Source of the DNA: Chitinophaga pinensis
Lineage (GTDB): Bacteria > Bacteroidota > Bacteroidia > UBA7662
NCBI GenBank assembly: GCA_945874665.1
Contig: CAMCHJ010000001.1
Coordinates: 124,001-188,000 of the forward strand
DNA: 64,000 nucleotides
Direction: 5' to 3'
Part shown: in pieces, positions 52,279-61,364 of the stretch
Layout: each line of letters begins with the position of its first letter
Position numbering within the stretch: the first letter of the stretch is position 1
Program-made: the position numbers and the translations under genes
The notes under the pieces: generated by a model
Database searches by the model: none
What the model saw: the letters and a program-made list of their open reading frames with translations, nothing else
Told to the model about the DNA's origin: nothing

Positions 52279-55200
52279 CGGTTCAACTGCAGAAAATATT
52301 GATCTACTTTTTGTTTGTAAAAACCATTCAACTCGGGGCTCACCGTGCGGTACATTTCCAAAGTGCGGAGTTTTTGGCGGCGGTAGGCTTCAAAACCCGG
52401 AGGCGTTGTGCGCGGCACCTCTTTGGCAGTATTCGACTCGCGCTTTTCGTCAAACTCGCGTTCACGCTCAGCCTTTTCTGCTTCCAGCAACCGTGTCATA
52501 ATTTCCTCTTGTCGTTTCATGCTTTCACGCGTAAGCACTTTATTAACAAGTTCTTTTTCGGTTTTTTCCATCTCCTTGGCCAGCTTATCGAGGTCGCCCA
52601 TGCTGCCTTGCCCGTCTTTGTTAAGCTCTTGACTTAGTTTTTGTAGCTCCCGGCGGATGGCTTCTTGCTTAGCCACCATTTCGCCAAAACCCTTGCTCAT
52701 TTCTTTGTTCTTTCCTCCCTGACCGCTTTCACCACCAGGCTTTTGACCGTCTTTACCCTTACCCTCTTGCATGGCCTTCATTTGTTCGTTCAAAGACTTC
52801 TGCAATTGGCTTAACTTACTCATCTTGCTTTTGCTAGAGCCCCCTGGCTTTTGGCATTGCTGGTCACCCTCCATCTTTTGGGACATCTCCTGCTGCATTT
52901 GCTTTAGCATTTCAGATAGCAAGACTGCCAAATTGTTTACTGAGGTCATGGCATACTGTTGCCGTGATTTGGCCTGTGGGGTTTGACGATTGCTTAACTG
53001 GTCTACCGCCTTTTCTAAGTTGTCGTTTACCAAACCCATCTCCTTATTAACTGTGCTTTCGATTTGGATGATGCGTTTGCTCAAAGCCAAAAGACTATCC
53101 TCTATCAGTTTTGCCTCTTCCTTGAGCTTATACTGGTCTTTACCAATTTCAACATATACAGGTGAATAATTGCTGTTTTCGCTCAACCGGTCCATCAGCT
53201 CTTCTTGATTAAATGAAAACTTAATCAAGTTCTCGAGCAACATGCGCAGTGCCTGCATGTTTTCCTCTAGTTGCTCCTTGTCTTGTTGATCCATTTTCTC
53301 GCGCATGCCCTTCGACATCTGCTTCATTTGCTCTGCAGCTTGCTTCTGTTTTTTAGCTGCTTCTTTTTTCTTTTTGCTCTGAAGGTCGCTCTTGGCCTCC
53401 TCCATTTCGTCAGAAATCTCCTTCGACTCTTCCTTGAGGTCACCTAAGTCATTAGGCTCTTCCAGAGCGTCATTCTTCTTTTCTAAGTCGTTAATATCTT
53501 TTCGCAGTTCATCAAATTTTTCATTCAGCTCCTGCTGTTTTTTCTCAAGTTCTTCGGCGTCCTTTTGCTGTTGCTGCTCTAGCTGCTGCTGCTCCTTGGC
53601 TAGTTCGTCCAATTTGTCAGCCGCTTCTAGGGTTTTTTGCTCCACTTCCATTTGCTTAAAAAACTCCAGCATCCGGTCTAATTCCTTCTCCACATCTTTT
53701 TCACTCAACTTCATTTGGTCAAGCTTATTTTGCAGCTGGTCTTTATTGGTTTTTTGCTCCATCATCTTCTGGAGCTCCTCCATCATCTTTTTTAAGTCGT
53801 CGTTCAATAGCTTCTCAGCCATTTCTTGCAATTGCTGCTGTTTTTGGAGCAAGTCGGTGGGTTTGTCTTGCTCCGACCGCAACTCCTTATTCTCATTCAT
53901 TTTTTGGGTAGCATCCAGCACCTTCTCTTGAATCGCTTCTTGTTTCTGCTGCAATTGTTCCAGCTGTTTGCGGTCTTCCCAGCTTAATTCCTTGCTTTCT
54001 TTGAGTTTTCTGCGCAGCTTATCAAGCTCCTGCTGCATGGCCTTGGCATCTTTAATAGCTTCTTGCAGCTGTTTTTCGATGGCACCAGCATTGGCACTGA
54101 TGGCTGACTTGGTTTCCTTTTCGGTTAAGCTCTTAAACGAAAACGTTTCAGAACGCGCCTTCTTTGCGCCATTTACGGCATCGTTGTCGGCTACCTCAAA
54201 GTAATATTCAACATAGGCACCATCGCTTAAACCCAAGCTGGCCGCATCCATATAATGGTAAAACTGCTGCCTGCTAAACTTGCTGATATTGAGCTTCTCT
54301 TTTTGCAACTCACCATCTACCCCACCTTTGTCGTTATACCGTTGGTACACAAACTGCAGGCTACTAAAACCATAATCGTCGGCAATTTCACCGCTGAAGT
54401 AGCGTAGTTTGCGTTGCAGCGAATCTATGGCTTCCGTAGCCACAATGGTTGGGAAAGCATCTGGAATAACCTGAATGCCATACAGCATGCTATCGGTGAT
54501 TGGATTTTGCCTATTGGCAATGTAAACAGCATAATTCACCGCCTCCATGGCCTTCCACTGTCCTCTGAAGCTGCCTTTGCTCTCTTTGTTGATGAGCGGC
54601 CGCTGACCGTTGCTTAAGCGTAACACCAGCTCGTCCACATCGGCACCACGAAACGACCACTTCACAACAGTGCCTTCTGGCACCATCAAATCGCCTATGT
54701 TTTGTAGGCGCTCATTGGTTTTGCCTAAGTAGCTCGGATACTGCAATTGCACTTCAAAATCATTCACAAGCGGCTTTGGAACCACCTTTACCTCGTACCA
54801 AGGCGAGTAAAACTTATTTGCTTTAAATCGGATGCGGGTCGTTTTTTGGATGTTCTTGAGGTTGTAAGCGAAGCTCCCTTTCTTCACCCCTTCCATGCGG
54901 TAGGCGTAGTCTTGGTACTCTACATACACTTGCTGTGGGATTTCTGAACCTGTAGTTCTCAGTTTGAGCTCCAAATCAGCAGCCTTCTCAACCACCAACA
55001 CCTCATTCTCTAAAATAAAGTCAAATGGTGCAATCGGTGCAAAATACTGTTGGTACTGCAATACGCGGGTACCGCCTTCTTTGATAACACTGGGGGCAGC
55101 GAATAAAACCACCAAAAACACACCGGCTACTGGCAATAAAAACCGTAAGTATTTGCGGTTTTTACCAAAATCAATCATTTGCAAAAAGGGCACTGGCTGC

Positions 55201-55616
55201 AGCTGAAAGGTTCGTTGTTCAATGCTCGCCAATAATAAATTACGTGACCCCACATCCCCTGGTAAATCATGTAAATCTATGGTATTCAGCAGCTTGTCTT
55301 TAACTTCAGGGAAATGTTCTCCAATAAGTACCGCAGCCTCGCGATACGTCATGCGTTTAATCACCCCTTGTTGGCGCAGCAATGGAAGCAGCACGAGCTG
55401 AACCAATACGCCACCATTGAGTGCGATAAATCCGTAGAATAGCACACCCCTCCACAAACTCGACAAATCACCATAAAAAGCCGATGTGGCAACCAACAAG
55501 TAGCTAGCCAACAACAAGGCCGAAAGCAACAAACCGCCCCTGATTATCTTGTTAAGATAATAGCGTCGGATGAATTGATCCAGCTTATCGAGTAATATGG
55601 TGTATGCTTTTTCCAA
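52275..55616 (-). CDS. DUF4175 membrane protein with long coiled coil
   Basis: 1113 residues. Hydrophobic segments at about 25-45, 52-75 and 155-175 anchor it in the inner membrane. Residues about 180-500 look beta-rich and probably periplasmic. Residues about 500-830 are a very charged Gln/Glu/Lys-rich coiled coil, and a further helical, Lys/Gly/Gln-rich part follows (EGKGKDGQKPGGESGQGGKNKE). DUF4175 proteins are typical of Bacteroidota and Alphaproteobacteria; their function is unknown, though position next to an HATPase suggests signalling or envelope organisation. It overlaps the next gene by four bases. Confidence 0.85.
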   Translation of the reverse strand: MEKAYTILLDKLDQFIRRYYLNKIIRGGLLLSALLLASYLLVATSAFYGDLSSLWRGVLFYGFIALNGGVLVQLVLLPLLRQQGVIKRMTYREAAVLIGEHFPEVKDKLLNTIDLHDLPGDVGSRNLLLASIEQRTFQLQPVPFLQMIDFGKNRKYLRFLLPVAGVFLVVLFAAPSVIKEGGTRVLQYQQYFAPIAPFDFILENEVLVVEKAADLELKLRTTGSEIPQQVYVEYQDYAYRMEGVKKGSFAYNLKNIQKTTRIRFKANKFYSPWYEVKVVPKPLVNDFEVQLQYPSYLGKTNERLQNIGDLMVPEGTVVKWSFRGADVDELVLRLSNGQRPLINKESKGSFRGQWKAMEAVNYAVYIANRQNPITDSMLYGIQVIPDAFPTIVATEAIDSLQRKLRYFSGEIADDYGFSSLQFVYQRYNDKGGVDGELQKEKLNISKFSRQQFYHYMDAASLGLSDGAYVEYYFEVADNDAVNGAKKARSETFSFKSLTEKETKSAISANAGAIEKQLQEAIKDAKAMQQELDKLRRKLKESKELSWEDRKQLEQLQQKQEAIQEKVLDATQKMNENKELRSEQDKPTDLLQKQQQLQEMAEKLLNDDLKKMMEELQKMMEQKTNKDQLQNKLDQMKLSEKDVEKELDRMLEFFKQMEVEQKTLEAADKLDELAKEQQQLEQQQQKDAEELEKKQQELNEKFDELRKDINDLEKKNDALEEPNDLGDLKEESKEISDEMEEAKSDLQSKKKKEAAKKQKQAAEQMKQMSKGMREKMDQQDKEQLEENMQALRMLLENLIKFSFNQEELMDRLSENSNYSPVYVEIGKDQYKLKEEAKLIEDSLLALSKRIIQIESTVNKEMGLVNDNLEKAVDQLSNRQTPQAKSRQQYAMTSVNNLAVLLSEMLKQMQQEMSQKMEGDQQCQKPGGSSKSKMSKLSQLQKSLNEQMKAMQEGKGKDGQKPGGESGQGGKNKEMSKGFGEMVAKQEAIRRELQKLSQELNKDGQGSMGDLDKLAKEMEKTEKELVNKVLTRESMKRQEEIMTRLLEAEKAEREREFDEKRESNTAKEVPRTTPPGFEAYRRQKLRTLEMYRTVSPELNGFYKQKVDQYFLQLNR

Positions 55617-55622
55617 AAGTAA

Positions 55623-56384
55623 TTAACTCAATATCAGCGTAATAGGACAATGATCAGAATGAACAACTGCCGGTAAAATGGCTGCCTGTTGTAATTGCGG
55701 GCGCAAGGCTTCGCTAATGATGTGGTAATCGATGCGCCATCCTTTATTATTGGCGCGTGCACCGGCGCGGTACGACCACCAACTGTAATTATCTGGCGTT
55801 TTTATCAATTCACGGAATGTATCAATAAAGCCGCGATTGAGAAAAGAGGTAAACCACTCCCGTTCTTCTGGCAAAAAACCAGACATACCGGCGTTTCTCA
55901 CGGGGTCGTGAATGTCGATGGCCTGGTGACAGATGTTGTAATCTCCGCTAATAATAAGCTTTGGGTACGTTTTAGCTAGGCCTTCGATATAGGGACCAAA
56001 AAAGTCGAGGAATTTCATCTTCATAACTTGGCGCTCATCTCCACTCGAGCCCGAAGGAATGTACACGCTAATGAAGCTAAAATCGTCGTAATCAGCCCTT
56101 ACAATGCGGCCTTCGAAATCAATCCAGTCAACACCACAGCCAAATGTAACCTGGTTAGGTTTGATTTTGGTAAGCAGCGCCACGCCTGAATAGCCCTTCT
56201 TTTGAGCCGGATAGGTGAATACCTCATAGCCTAAATCACGCACCACCTGCCAGTCAAACTGGTCATCCATGGCTTTAATCTCCTGTAAACCAATTACATC
56301 TGGCGCTTCTTGGGCCAACCAACGGGTAAAGCCTTTGTTTTCTGCAGCACGAATGCCGTTTACGTTGTAAGAAATAAGCTTCAT
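55623..56384 (-). CDS. xth: Exodeoxyribonuclease III (AP endonuclease)
   Basis: 253 residues from the ATG at 56384. The Exo III fold is marked by SYNVNGIRAA, the metal Glu in LQEIKA, GDYNICHQAIDI and the catalytic SDHCPI near the end. It cuts at abasic sites and trims 3' blocking groups in base-excision repair. Its ATG shares one base with the stop of the cyclophilin gene and it ends six bases before DUF4175. Confidence 0.93.
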   Translation of the reverse strand: MKLISYNVNGIRAAENKGFTRWLAQEAPDVIGLQEIKAMDDQFDWQVVRDLGYEVFTYPAQKKGYSGVALLTKIKPNQVTFGCGVDWIDFEGRIVRADYDDFSFISVYIPSGSSGDERQVMKMKFLDFFGPYIEGLAKTYPKLIISGDYNICHQAIDIHDPVRNAGMSGFLPEEREWFTSFLNRGFIDTFRELIKTPDNYSWWSYRAGARANNKGWRIDYHIISEALRPQLQQAAILPAVVHSDHCPITLILS

Positions 56385-57055
56385 CAATCGAGGATCTTTG
56401 CCTTGATGATTTTCATTTCTTTTACAGGGCGGTCGCCAGCGCCTGTTTGCGTATTACCAATCTTATCCAGCACATCAAAACCCGTTACCAACTCCCCAAA
56501 TACCGTATAACCACCATCTAAATGAGGTACACCACCGAGGGTTGCATACAATTGCTTTTGGGCATCGTTGTATTTGATACCACTGCGCGCTGACATCGAG
56601 TTTAATTCGTTTTCGTTAAATGGTCGCCCTTGCACGATGTAAAACTGACTGCCGCTAGAGGCCTTGGTAGGGTTGATTTGGTCGCCCATACGCGCGGCTG
56701 CCAAAGCCCCTTTTTTATGGATAAGCGAATCGATTATTTCGGCTGGCACTGTGTACCCCGGTCCACCTTGACCCAACATCTGACCTGGCTTGGCATTTTT
56801 AGAATCCGGATCGCCGCCTTGTATCATGAAGCTTTTAATAACGCGGTGAAACAACAAACCGTCGTAATACCCTTCTTTCACCAATTTCACCATGTTGTCG
56901 CGATGCAAAGGCGTTTGATTGTACAACTTTACCAACATCACCCCTTCGGTGGTTTCAAATTCAATAAGTACTTCTTTCACTTTTTTAGATTTTTGAGCGT
57001 TTACTTGTCCGTAACCCACCAACAGGGCTATCGTTAATACCATTAATTTTTTCAT
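56384..57055 (-). CDS. Exported cyclophilin-type peptidyl-prolyl cis-trans isomerase
   Basis: 223 residues with a signal peptide (about 1-20). The cyclophilin core has GLLFHRVIKSFMIQGGDP (catalytic Arg in FHRV, Phe in SFMIQ), SSGSQFYIVQG and YTVFGELVTG. It speeds proline isomerisation during folding of exported proteins. The nearby Lys-rich start of the mature chain is common in periplasmic forms. It is nine bases after the hypothetical gene and coupled to xth. Confidence 0.92.
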   Translation of the reverse strand: MKKLMVLTIALLVGYGQVNAQKSKKVKEVLIEFETTEGVMLVKLYNQTPLHRDNMVKLVKEGYYDGLLFHRVIKSFMIQGGDPDSKNAKPGQMLGQGGPGYTVPAEIIDSLIHKKGALAAARMGDQINPTKASSGSQFYIVQGRPFNENELNSMSARSGIKYNDAQKQLYATLGGVPHLDGGYTVFGELVTGFDVLDKIGNTQTGAGDRPVKEMKIIKAKILD

Positions 57056-57064
57056 ATGCTTTGA

Positions 57065-57424
57065 TTAATTTTCTATTGACGGTTCTAAATAGGCTATTTC
57101 TTCAAAATATTGCAAGCAGTAGCCTTTCATTATTTCTTCTTGTTCCAAGAGATTAAACGCTGGAAGCGGTTTGAGCAGGGTGTAATGGGGCCAACCATCT
57201 GCGTCACGACCGTTGAACTCATAATATTCGGCCAAACTCAACAATTCACATACCGCAATGTGCATGAGGTCTTGTTTTTCTTCCTTCGTAAACTTACGAT
57301 CGCCTTGTCCGAGCACGTTTACACCCACTAAAAACAAGACCGCTTGTAGGTCAGGAATTTTTCCAAAGTCCTTTTCCAGCTTCTCTACCAACTCATGCCA
57401 CCTTTGGTCAACTATACTTTTCAT
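57065..57424 (-). CDS. Conserved hypothetical protein
   Basis: 119 residues, soluble and acidic. KEEKQDLMHIAVCELLSLAEYYEF is a long helix, followed by RDADGWPHYTLLKPLPAFNLLEQE. The pattern is one I have seen as an unnamed Bacteroidota family, but no function can be given. Its ATG abuts the stop codon of the omega-amidase gene, and the cyclophilin gene follows after nine bases. Confidence 0.8.
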   Translation of the reverse strand: MKSIVDQRWHELVEKLEKDFGKIPDLQAVLFLVGVNVLGQGDRKFTKEEKQDLMHIAVCELLSLAEYYEFNGRDADGWPHYTLLKPLPAFNLLEQEEIMKGYCLQYFEEIAYLEPSIEN

Positions 57425-58198
57425 CTACAATAACTTAAAATCATCTCTATCCTGCAAAAATGGCAAGTTCGCGCGTACTTCTTGCAGTTCGGAAGCACTA
57501 ATTGTGATTTGTTTTACAGCTTCGACATCAGCTAGCTGCCAAATAGCTTCACCCATCGGATTAATTACGCAGCTATCCCCTTGATAAGGCAACTGATTAC
57601 CATCGGTACCTACCCTGTTCACCGCTGCCACAAAGCTCTGGTTTTCAATAGCTCTTGCTATAAGTAATTGGCGCCAAGCATACGCTCTCCGAGCAGGCCA
57701 GTTGGCCACGTACACCAATAAATCGTAGTTGTTATTGTTGCGCGACCAAACAGGAAAACGTAAATCGTAGCAAATCTGAAAATTCACCCTCCAATCGTTG
57801 ATCAAACAAATAAGTGGCTCGGTGCCCTTTTCGTAAGCTTTGTGTTCGCCGGCCATGCCAAACAAATGCCGCTTATCGTATTGGGCCAGAATGCCTTCCT
57901 CGTTCACCACCAACAAGCGGTTGTAATGTTTTTTTTCTTCTTCAATGTGCAAAGAACCCGCCACAGAGCAGCTGTATTTTTTAGCTATGGACTGCATCCA
58001 GGCTACTTCGGTACCTTCCATACTACTACCTGTGCCACCAATGTTCATGGTAAAACCCGTGGTAAACATCTCTGGCAATAAAATAAGATCAGTGTGGAGC
58101 TGCTGCTCGGCCAATAAACCCTCTATATGGCGCAAATTCGCCGCTTTATCTTCCCAAAAAAGCTCGCTTTGTACGAGGGTAAGTCTTAAATCGCGCAT
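57425..58198 (-). CDS. Omega-amidase, YafV-like (nitrilase superfamily)
   Basis: 257 residues from the ATG at 58198 (MRDLRLTLVQ). The nitrilase triad is visible: Glu in LLPEMFTTGF, Lys in YDKRHLFG and Cys in QICYDLRFPVW. YafV-type enzymes hydrolyse alpha-ketoglutaramate and alpha-ketosuccinamate to keto acids and ammonia. It overlaps by 13 bases the end of an aminotransferase gene whose products could be its substrates, supporting this assignment. Confidence 0.88.
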   Translation of the reverse strand: MRDLRLTLVQSELFWEDKAANLRHIEGLLAEQQLHTDLILLPEMFTTGFTMNIGGTGSSMEGTEVAWMQSIAKKYSCSVAGSLHIEEEKKHYNRLLVVNEEGILAQYDKRHLFGMAGEHKAYEKGTEPLICLINDWRVNFQICYDLRFPVWSRNNNNYDLLVYVANWPARRAYAWRQLLIARAIENQSFVAAVNRVGTDGNQLPYQGDSCVINPMGEAIWQLADVEAVKQITISASELQEVRANLPFLQDRDDFKLL

Positions 58199-59328
58199 AT
58201 CATCTCTCCTGCTTTTTGTAACAGCTGATCGCTTTTGGCAAAGCAAAAACGCACCAATTTATGCTCAATTTTATTATTGAAGAAGGGCGAAACAGGTATC
58301 AAACTCAACTTGTGTGTAGCCACCAAGGTGCGGGTAAACTCGAGGTCGTCGGCTGCATGGATTTGACTATAATCGGCCAATTGAAAATAGGTAGCAGGCG
58401 TGGGTGTGAATATAAAACGGCTTTTTACTAAGTCTTTCAAGAATAAATCGCGCTTCTGCTGATAAAATTGTGGGAGAATTTCGTACGACCGATCCCTTTC
58501 CATAAACCAGGCATACGCTTGTTGCATGGGGGTATTTACCGAGAACACATTAAATTGATGCACTTTTCTAAATTCGGTATTTAGTACTTCAGGCGCGATG
58601 ATGTAGCCTAATTTCCAACCTGTGGTGTGGTAGGTTTTGCCAAACGACGATACCACGATGCTGCGTTGGCGGATGGCTTGGTAGCGAAGTACCGATAAAA
58701 AAGGCTGGTTGTCGAACACCATGTGCTCATACACCTCGTCGGAGAGCAGTAAAAACGGAAAGCGTTGCATGAGCGCAGTTAGTTTTTGAATATCCGCTTC
58801 AGTTAAGATGGTACCCGCTGGATTGTTAGGATGGTTCAGCAGCAGCAAACGCGTACGTGGATTCATGGCTTTTTCGATGGCTTCCCAGTCGAAGAAGAAG
58901 CTTCCCGCTACAAAGCCCATGGGTACGTGCACCGGTATGCCTCCAGCTAGCACTACAGCAGGGGCGTAGGCATCGTAAGCGGGGTCGAGCAGGATAACCT
59001 CGTCGCCAGCATGAACAAAGGCTTGAAGCGCGGTAAACAAGGCTTGGGTTGCGCCTGCGGTAACCGTAATATTCAGATCGGCATCGGGTAGATAGCCGTA
59101 ACAGCGTTGGGTTTTAAGCGCTATTTGCTCCCGCAGACTAGGTAATCCTGGCATAGGCGCATACTGGTTCTTGCTCTCAGCCATGGCCCTGGTAACAAGC
59201 TGTTGCAGCTGCGGATCTGGGTCAAAATCAGGAAAGCCCTGCGCCAAGTTGATGGCTTGGTGCTGGTTGGCCAATCGCGTCATGACCGAAAAAATACTGT
59301 CGCCCGTATGGGGTAGCTTGGAGATCAT
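58186..59328 (-). CDS. PLP-dependent aminotransferase, methionine/glutamine transaminase type (YbdL-like)
   Basis: 380 residues, fold type I. The PLP lysine is in SSFGKTYHTTGWKLGY; NHPNNPAG and ARTLV-like substrate-binding parts are present. YbdL-type enzymes move amino groups from methionine, glutamine or aromatic amino acids to keto acids. The omega-amidase next door would remove alpha-ketoglutaramate made when glutamine is the donor, pulling the reaction forward; together they fit methionine salvage. It is 15 bases after nadA. Confidence 0.88.
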   Translation of the reverse strand: MISKLPHTGDSIFSVMTRLANQHQAINLAQGFPDFDPDPQLQQLVTRAMAESKNQYAPMPGLPSLREQIALKTQRCYGYLPDADLNITVTAGATQALFTALQAFVHAGDEVILLDPAYDAYAPAVVLAGGIPVHVPMGFVAGSFFFDWEAIEKAMNPRTRLLLLNHPNNPAGTILTEADIQKLTALMQRFPFLLLSDEVYEHMVFDNQPFLSVLRYQAIRQRSIVVSSFGKTYHTTGWKLGYIIAPEVLNTEFRKVHQFNVFSVNTPMQQAYAWFMERDRSYEILPQFYQQKRDLFLKDLVKSRFIFTPTPATYFQLADYSQIHAADDLEFTRTLVATHKLSLIPVSPFFNNKIEHKLVRFCFAKSDQLLQKAGEMICAI

Positions 59329-59343
59329 GTTGCAATTTCGGAA

Positions 59344-60354
59344 TTAGAGTCCAAATTGTGCAGACAAATCGAGCATGCGTTTGATGGGAGCCAAGGCACG
59401 GAGCCTCAAACTTTCTTCCATGTGAATTTCAGGCTGTTCGTATTTGAGTGCGAGGTACACTTTTTCGAGTGTATTGAGTTTCATGTGTGGACAATCGTTG
59501 CAAGCACAATTGTTGGTTGGCGGTGCAGGAATGAAGGTTTTATGCGGTGCCGCCAATTCCATTTGGTGGATAATACCCGTTTCGGTACCCACTATAAATT
59601 TCTGAGCAGTACTTTTTTGTGTGTACTTCAGCAAGGCTGTGGTTGAACCAATAAAATGCGCCAATTCTAGCAGTTCGGCCTCACATTCGGGATGTGCAAT
59701 AAATTCAGCGTCAGGATGCTCCACCATCAGTTGGGTTATTTTTTCAAGAGAAAAAATTTCATGCACCATACAACTGCCATTCCAAAGGAGCATGTTGCGA
59801 TTGGTGATTTTATTAATCCAAGCACCCAGGTTTTTATCTGGTGCAAAAAGAATGGGCTGATCCATCTGCAAACTCTCCACAATTTTTACTGCATTGCTGG
59901 AGGTGCAGATGATGTCGGACAATGCTTTAATGTCGGCCGTGCAATTGATGTACGAAATCACCAAATGATCGGGATTTTCTGCCTTAAAACGGGTAAATAA
60001 CTCCGCAGGTGCACTATCTGCCAAGCTACAACCTGCCTTTAAATCAGGTAAAAGTACTTTTTTGGAGGGATTTAAGATTTTGGCTGTTTCTGCCATAAAA
60101 TGCACCCCTGCAAACAAAATAATATCAGCATCCGTTGCCGCTGCTTGCTGTGCCAAGCCCAAACTATCTCCCAAAAAATCTGCTACATCCTGAATATCAT
60201 TGGTTTGATAATAGTGCGCCAGGAGCACCGCATTTTTTTCTTTTTTCAATTGATTGATCTCCGCCACCAAATCAAGCGTTGGATCCACTTCCACGTCTAA
60301 GAAGCCATTTTGAGGCAGCTGATCGAATGCAAAACTCAACTCTTTTGTGTACAT
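59344..60354 (-). CDS. nadA: Quinolinate synthase
   Basis: 336 residues from the ATG at 60354 (MYTKELSF). Iron-sulfur cysteines are in INCTADIKA and in CACNDC near the end. The substrate-binding [21 protein letters not shown] and HPECEAE motifs complete the NadA pattern. It condenses iminoaspartate and dihydroxyacetone phosphate to quinolinate for NAD synthesis. It is the first gene of the long minus-strand run, and its start borders the AT-rich side of the candidate replication origin. nadD lies on the other side of that region, another NAD gene. Confidence 0.94.
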   Translation of the reverse strand: MYTKELSFAFDQLPQNGFLDVEVDPTLDLVAEINQLKKEKNAVLLAHYYQTNDIQDVADFLGDSLGLAQQAAATDADIILFAGVHFMAETAKILNPSKKVLLPDLKAGCSLADSAPAELFTRFKAENPDHLVISYINCTADIKALSDIICTSSNAVKIVESLQMDQPILFAPDKNLGAWINKITNRNMLLWNGSCMVHEIFSLEKITQLMVEHPDAEFIAHPECEAELLELAHFIGSTTALLKYTQKSTAQKFIVGTETGIIHQMELAAPHKTFIPAPPTNNCACNDCPHMKLNTLEKVYLALKYEQPEIHMEESLRLRALAPIKRMLDLSAQFGL

Positions 60355-60788
60355 ACCCAAACTATAATAAATTATTTATTTAAATTTTATTGTTGTTGTT
60401 AGGGCTGTGTAAATGTTAGCAAATCAAAAAATTAGCAGTTGCAACAATCAGTACCAACATCCAACAATGCCTTATCAACAGCCGAAGAGATGCAAAGTTC
60501 CTAGTTTTTAATGGATTTTGCAGCTTGTCCACATTTGTGCATAGCAGTTATACAGCGGTGATTTGCGGAGGTGGCTGTGTATAGTGTGTGGACTAATACT
60601 AAATTGTTAAGGTGGCGCTGTATAAATAGAACCGTAAAACTTATGAACAGGGGGTTATGCACCCTATTTGCAGGTTGAGGCAGGGGTTATCGACAGCTTT
60701 CCACATTTATCTACACGGCTTTAGTCAATGTTTTCTTAACACAAGAGAGATTTTTTACCCCTAACTATCTCTTTTAGTATACTCAATA
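60355..60788. other. Candidate chromosomal replication origin (oriC)
   Basis: A 434-base gene-free region. The first part (about 60361-60405) is a run of A/T, a possible unwinding element. DnaA-box-like nonamers (TTATnCACA) follow: TTATCAACA at 60472, TTGTCCACA at 60525, TTATGAACA at 60641, TTATGCACC at 60655, TTATCGACA at 60687, TTATCTACA at 60707, plus weaker TAGTCCACA on the reverse strand at 60587-60595 and CTTTCCACA at 60697. The clustering, the neighbouring parS sites and a sampled GC-skew change support origin function. No dnaA gene is present, as in many Bacteroidota. Confidence 0.7.
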
Positions 60789-61364
60789 CTATCTGTAAAA
60801 GCCTTCTTTGAGGAGATAGTCGTGAATAACGTGAGGAACAAGGTAGCGGATAGATTGGTTGTTTTTAAGGAGGTTCCGGATTTGACTGGAGGAAATTTCG
60901 ACAACCGGAGCCTGTACAAGGTGTACTTGTGGATGGCCGGCGAGTTCAGAGGGGTGTTGCCCTACTCGAGGATATACCAATACTTCGAATTGCTCCAGAA
61001 TTTGCTCGTAATTTTTCCAGCGCGGCAGGCTTACCAAGTTATCTTCACCCATAATTAAGCTAAACTGCCGATCTGGAAACTGTTCGCGCAAGTGAATGAG
61101 CGTATGGATGGTGTAGGAAGGTTTGGCAAGCTTGAACTCCACATCGGTGGCGCGTAGCTTGTGGTTGCCTTCAATAGCCCTGTGCACTAAATCAAGGCGG
61201 AGGTATTGGTCGAGCAGACTGTCTTTCTTCTTCAATGGATTTTGCGGTGTTACCACAAGCCATACCTCTTCGAGTTCGGTTTGGGTGGCAAAATATTCTG
61301 CCAAAATGAGGTGCCCTACATGAATGGGATTAAAGGAGCCGAAGAATAAACCAGTTTTTTTCAT
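60789..61364 (-). CDS. nadD: Nicotinate-nucleotide adenylyltransferase
   Basis: 191 residues. The nucleotidyltransferase motif GSFNPIHVGHL (HxGH) is at the N-terminus and SSSQIRN near the end. It adenylates nicotinate mononucleotide in NAD synthesis. Its start overlaps the gmk stop by four bases, and its 3' end borders the candidate origin. Confidence 0.94.
   Translation of the reverse strand: MKKTGLFFGSFNPIHVGHLILAEYFATQTELEEVWLVVTPQNPLKKKDSLLDQYLRLDLVHRAIEGNHKLRATDVEFKLAKPSYTIHTLIHLREQFPDRQFSLIMGEDNLVSLPRWKNYEQILEQFEVLVYPRVGQHPSELAGHPQVHLVQAPVVEISSSQIRNLLKNNQSIRYLVPHVIHDYLLKEGFYR

Noticed and set aside
53392-53931. Long serine-rich frame on the plus strand inside the DUF4175 gene
   Set aside because: It is the complement of the Gln/Glu/Lys coiled coil; low-complexity coding on one strand creates such antisense frames.
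60735-60776. AGAGAT/ATCTCT hairpin downstream of nadD as a terminator
   Set aside because: The loop is long (15 bases) and no T-run follows on the minus strand; it may instead be part of the origin region.
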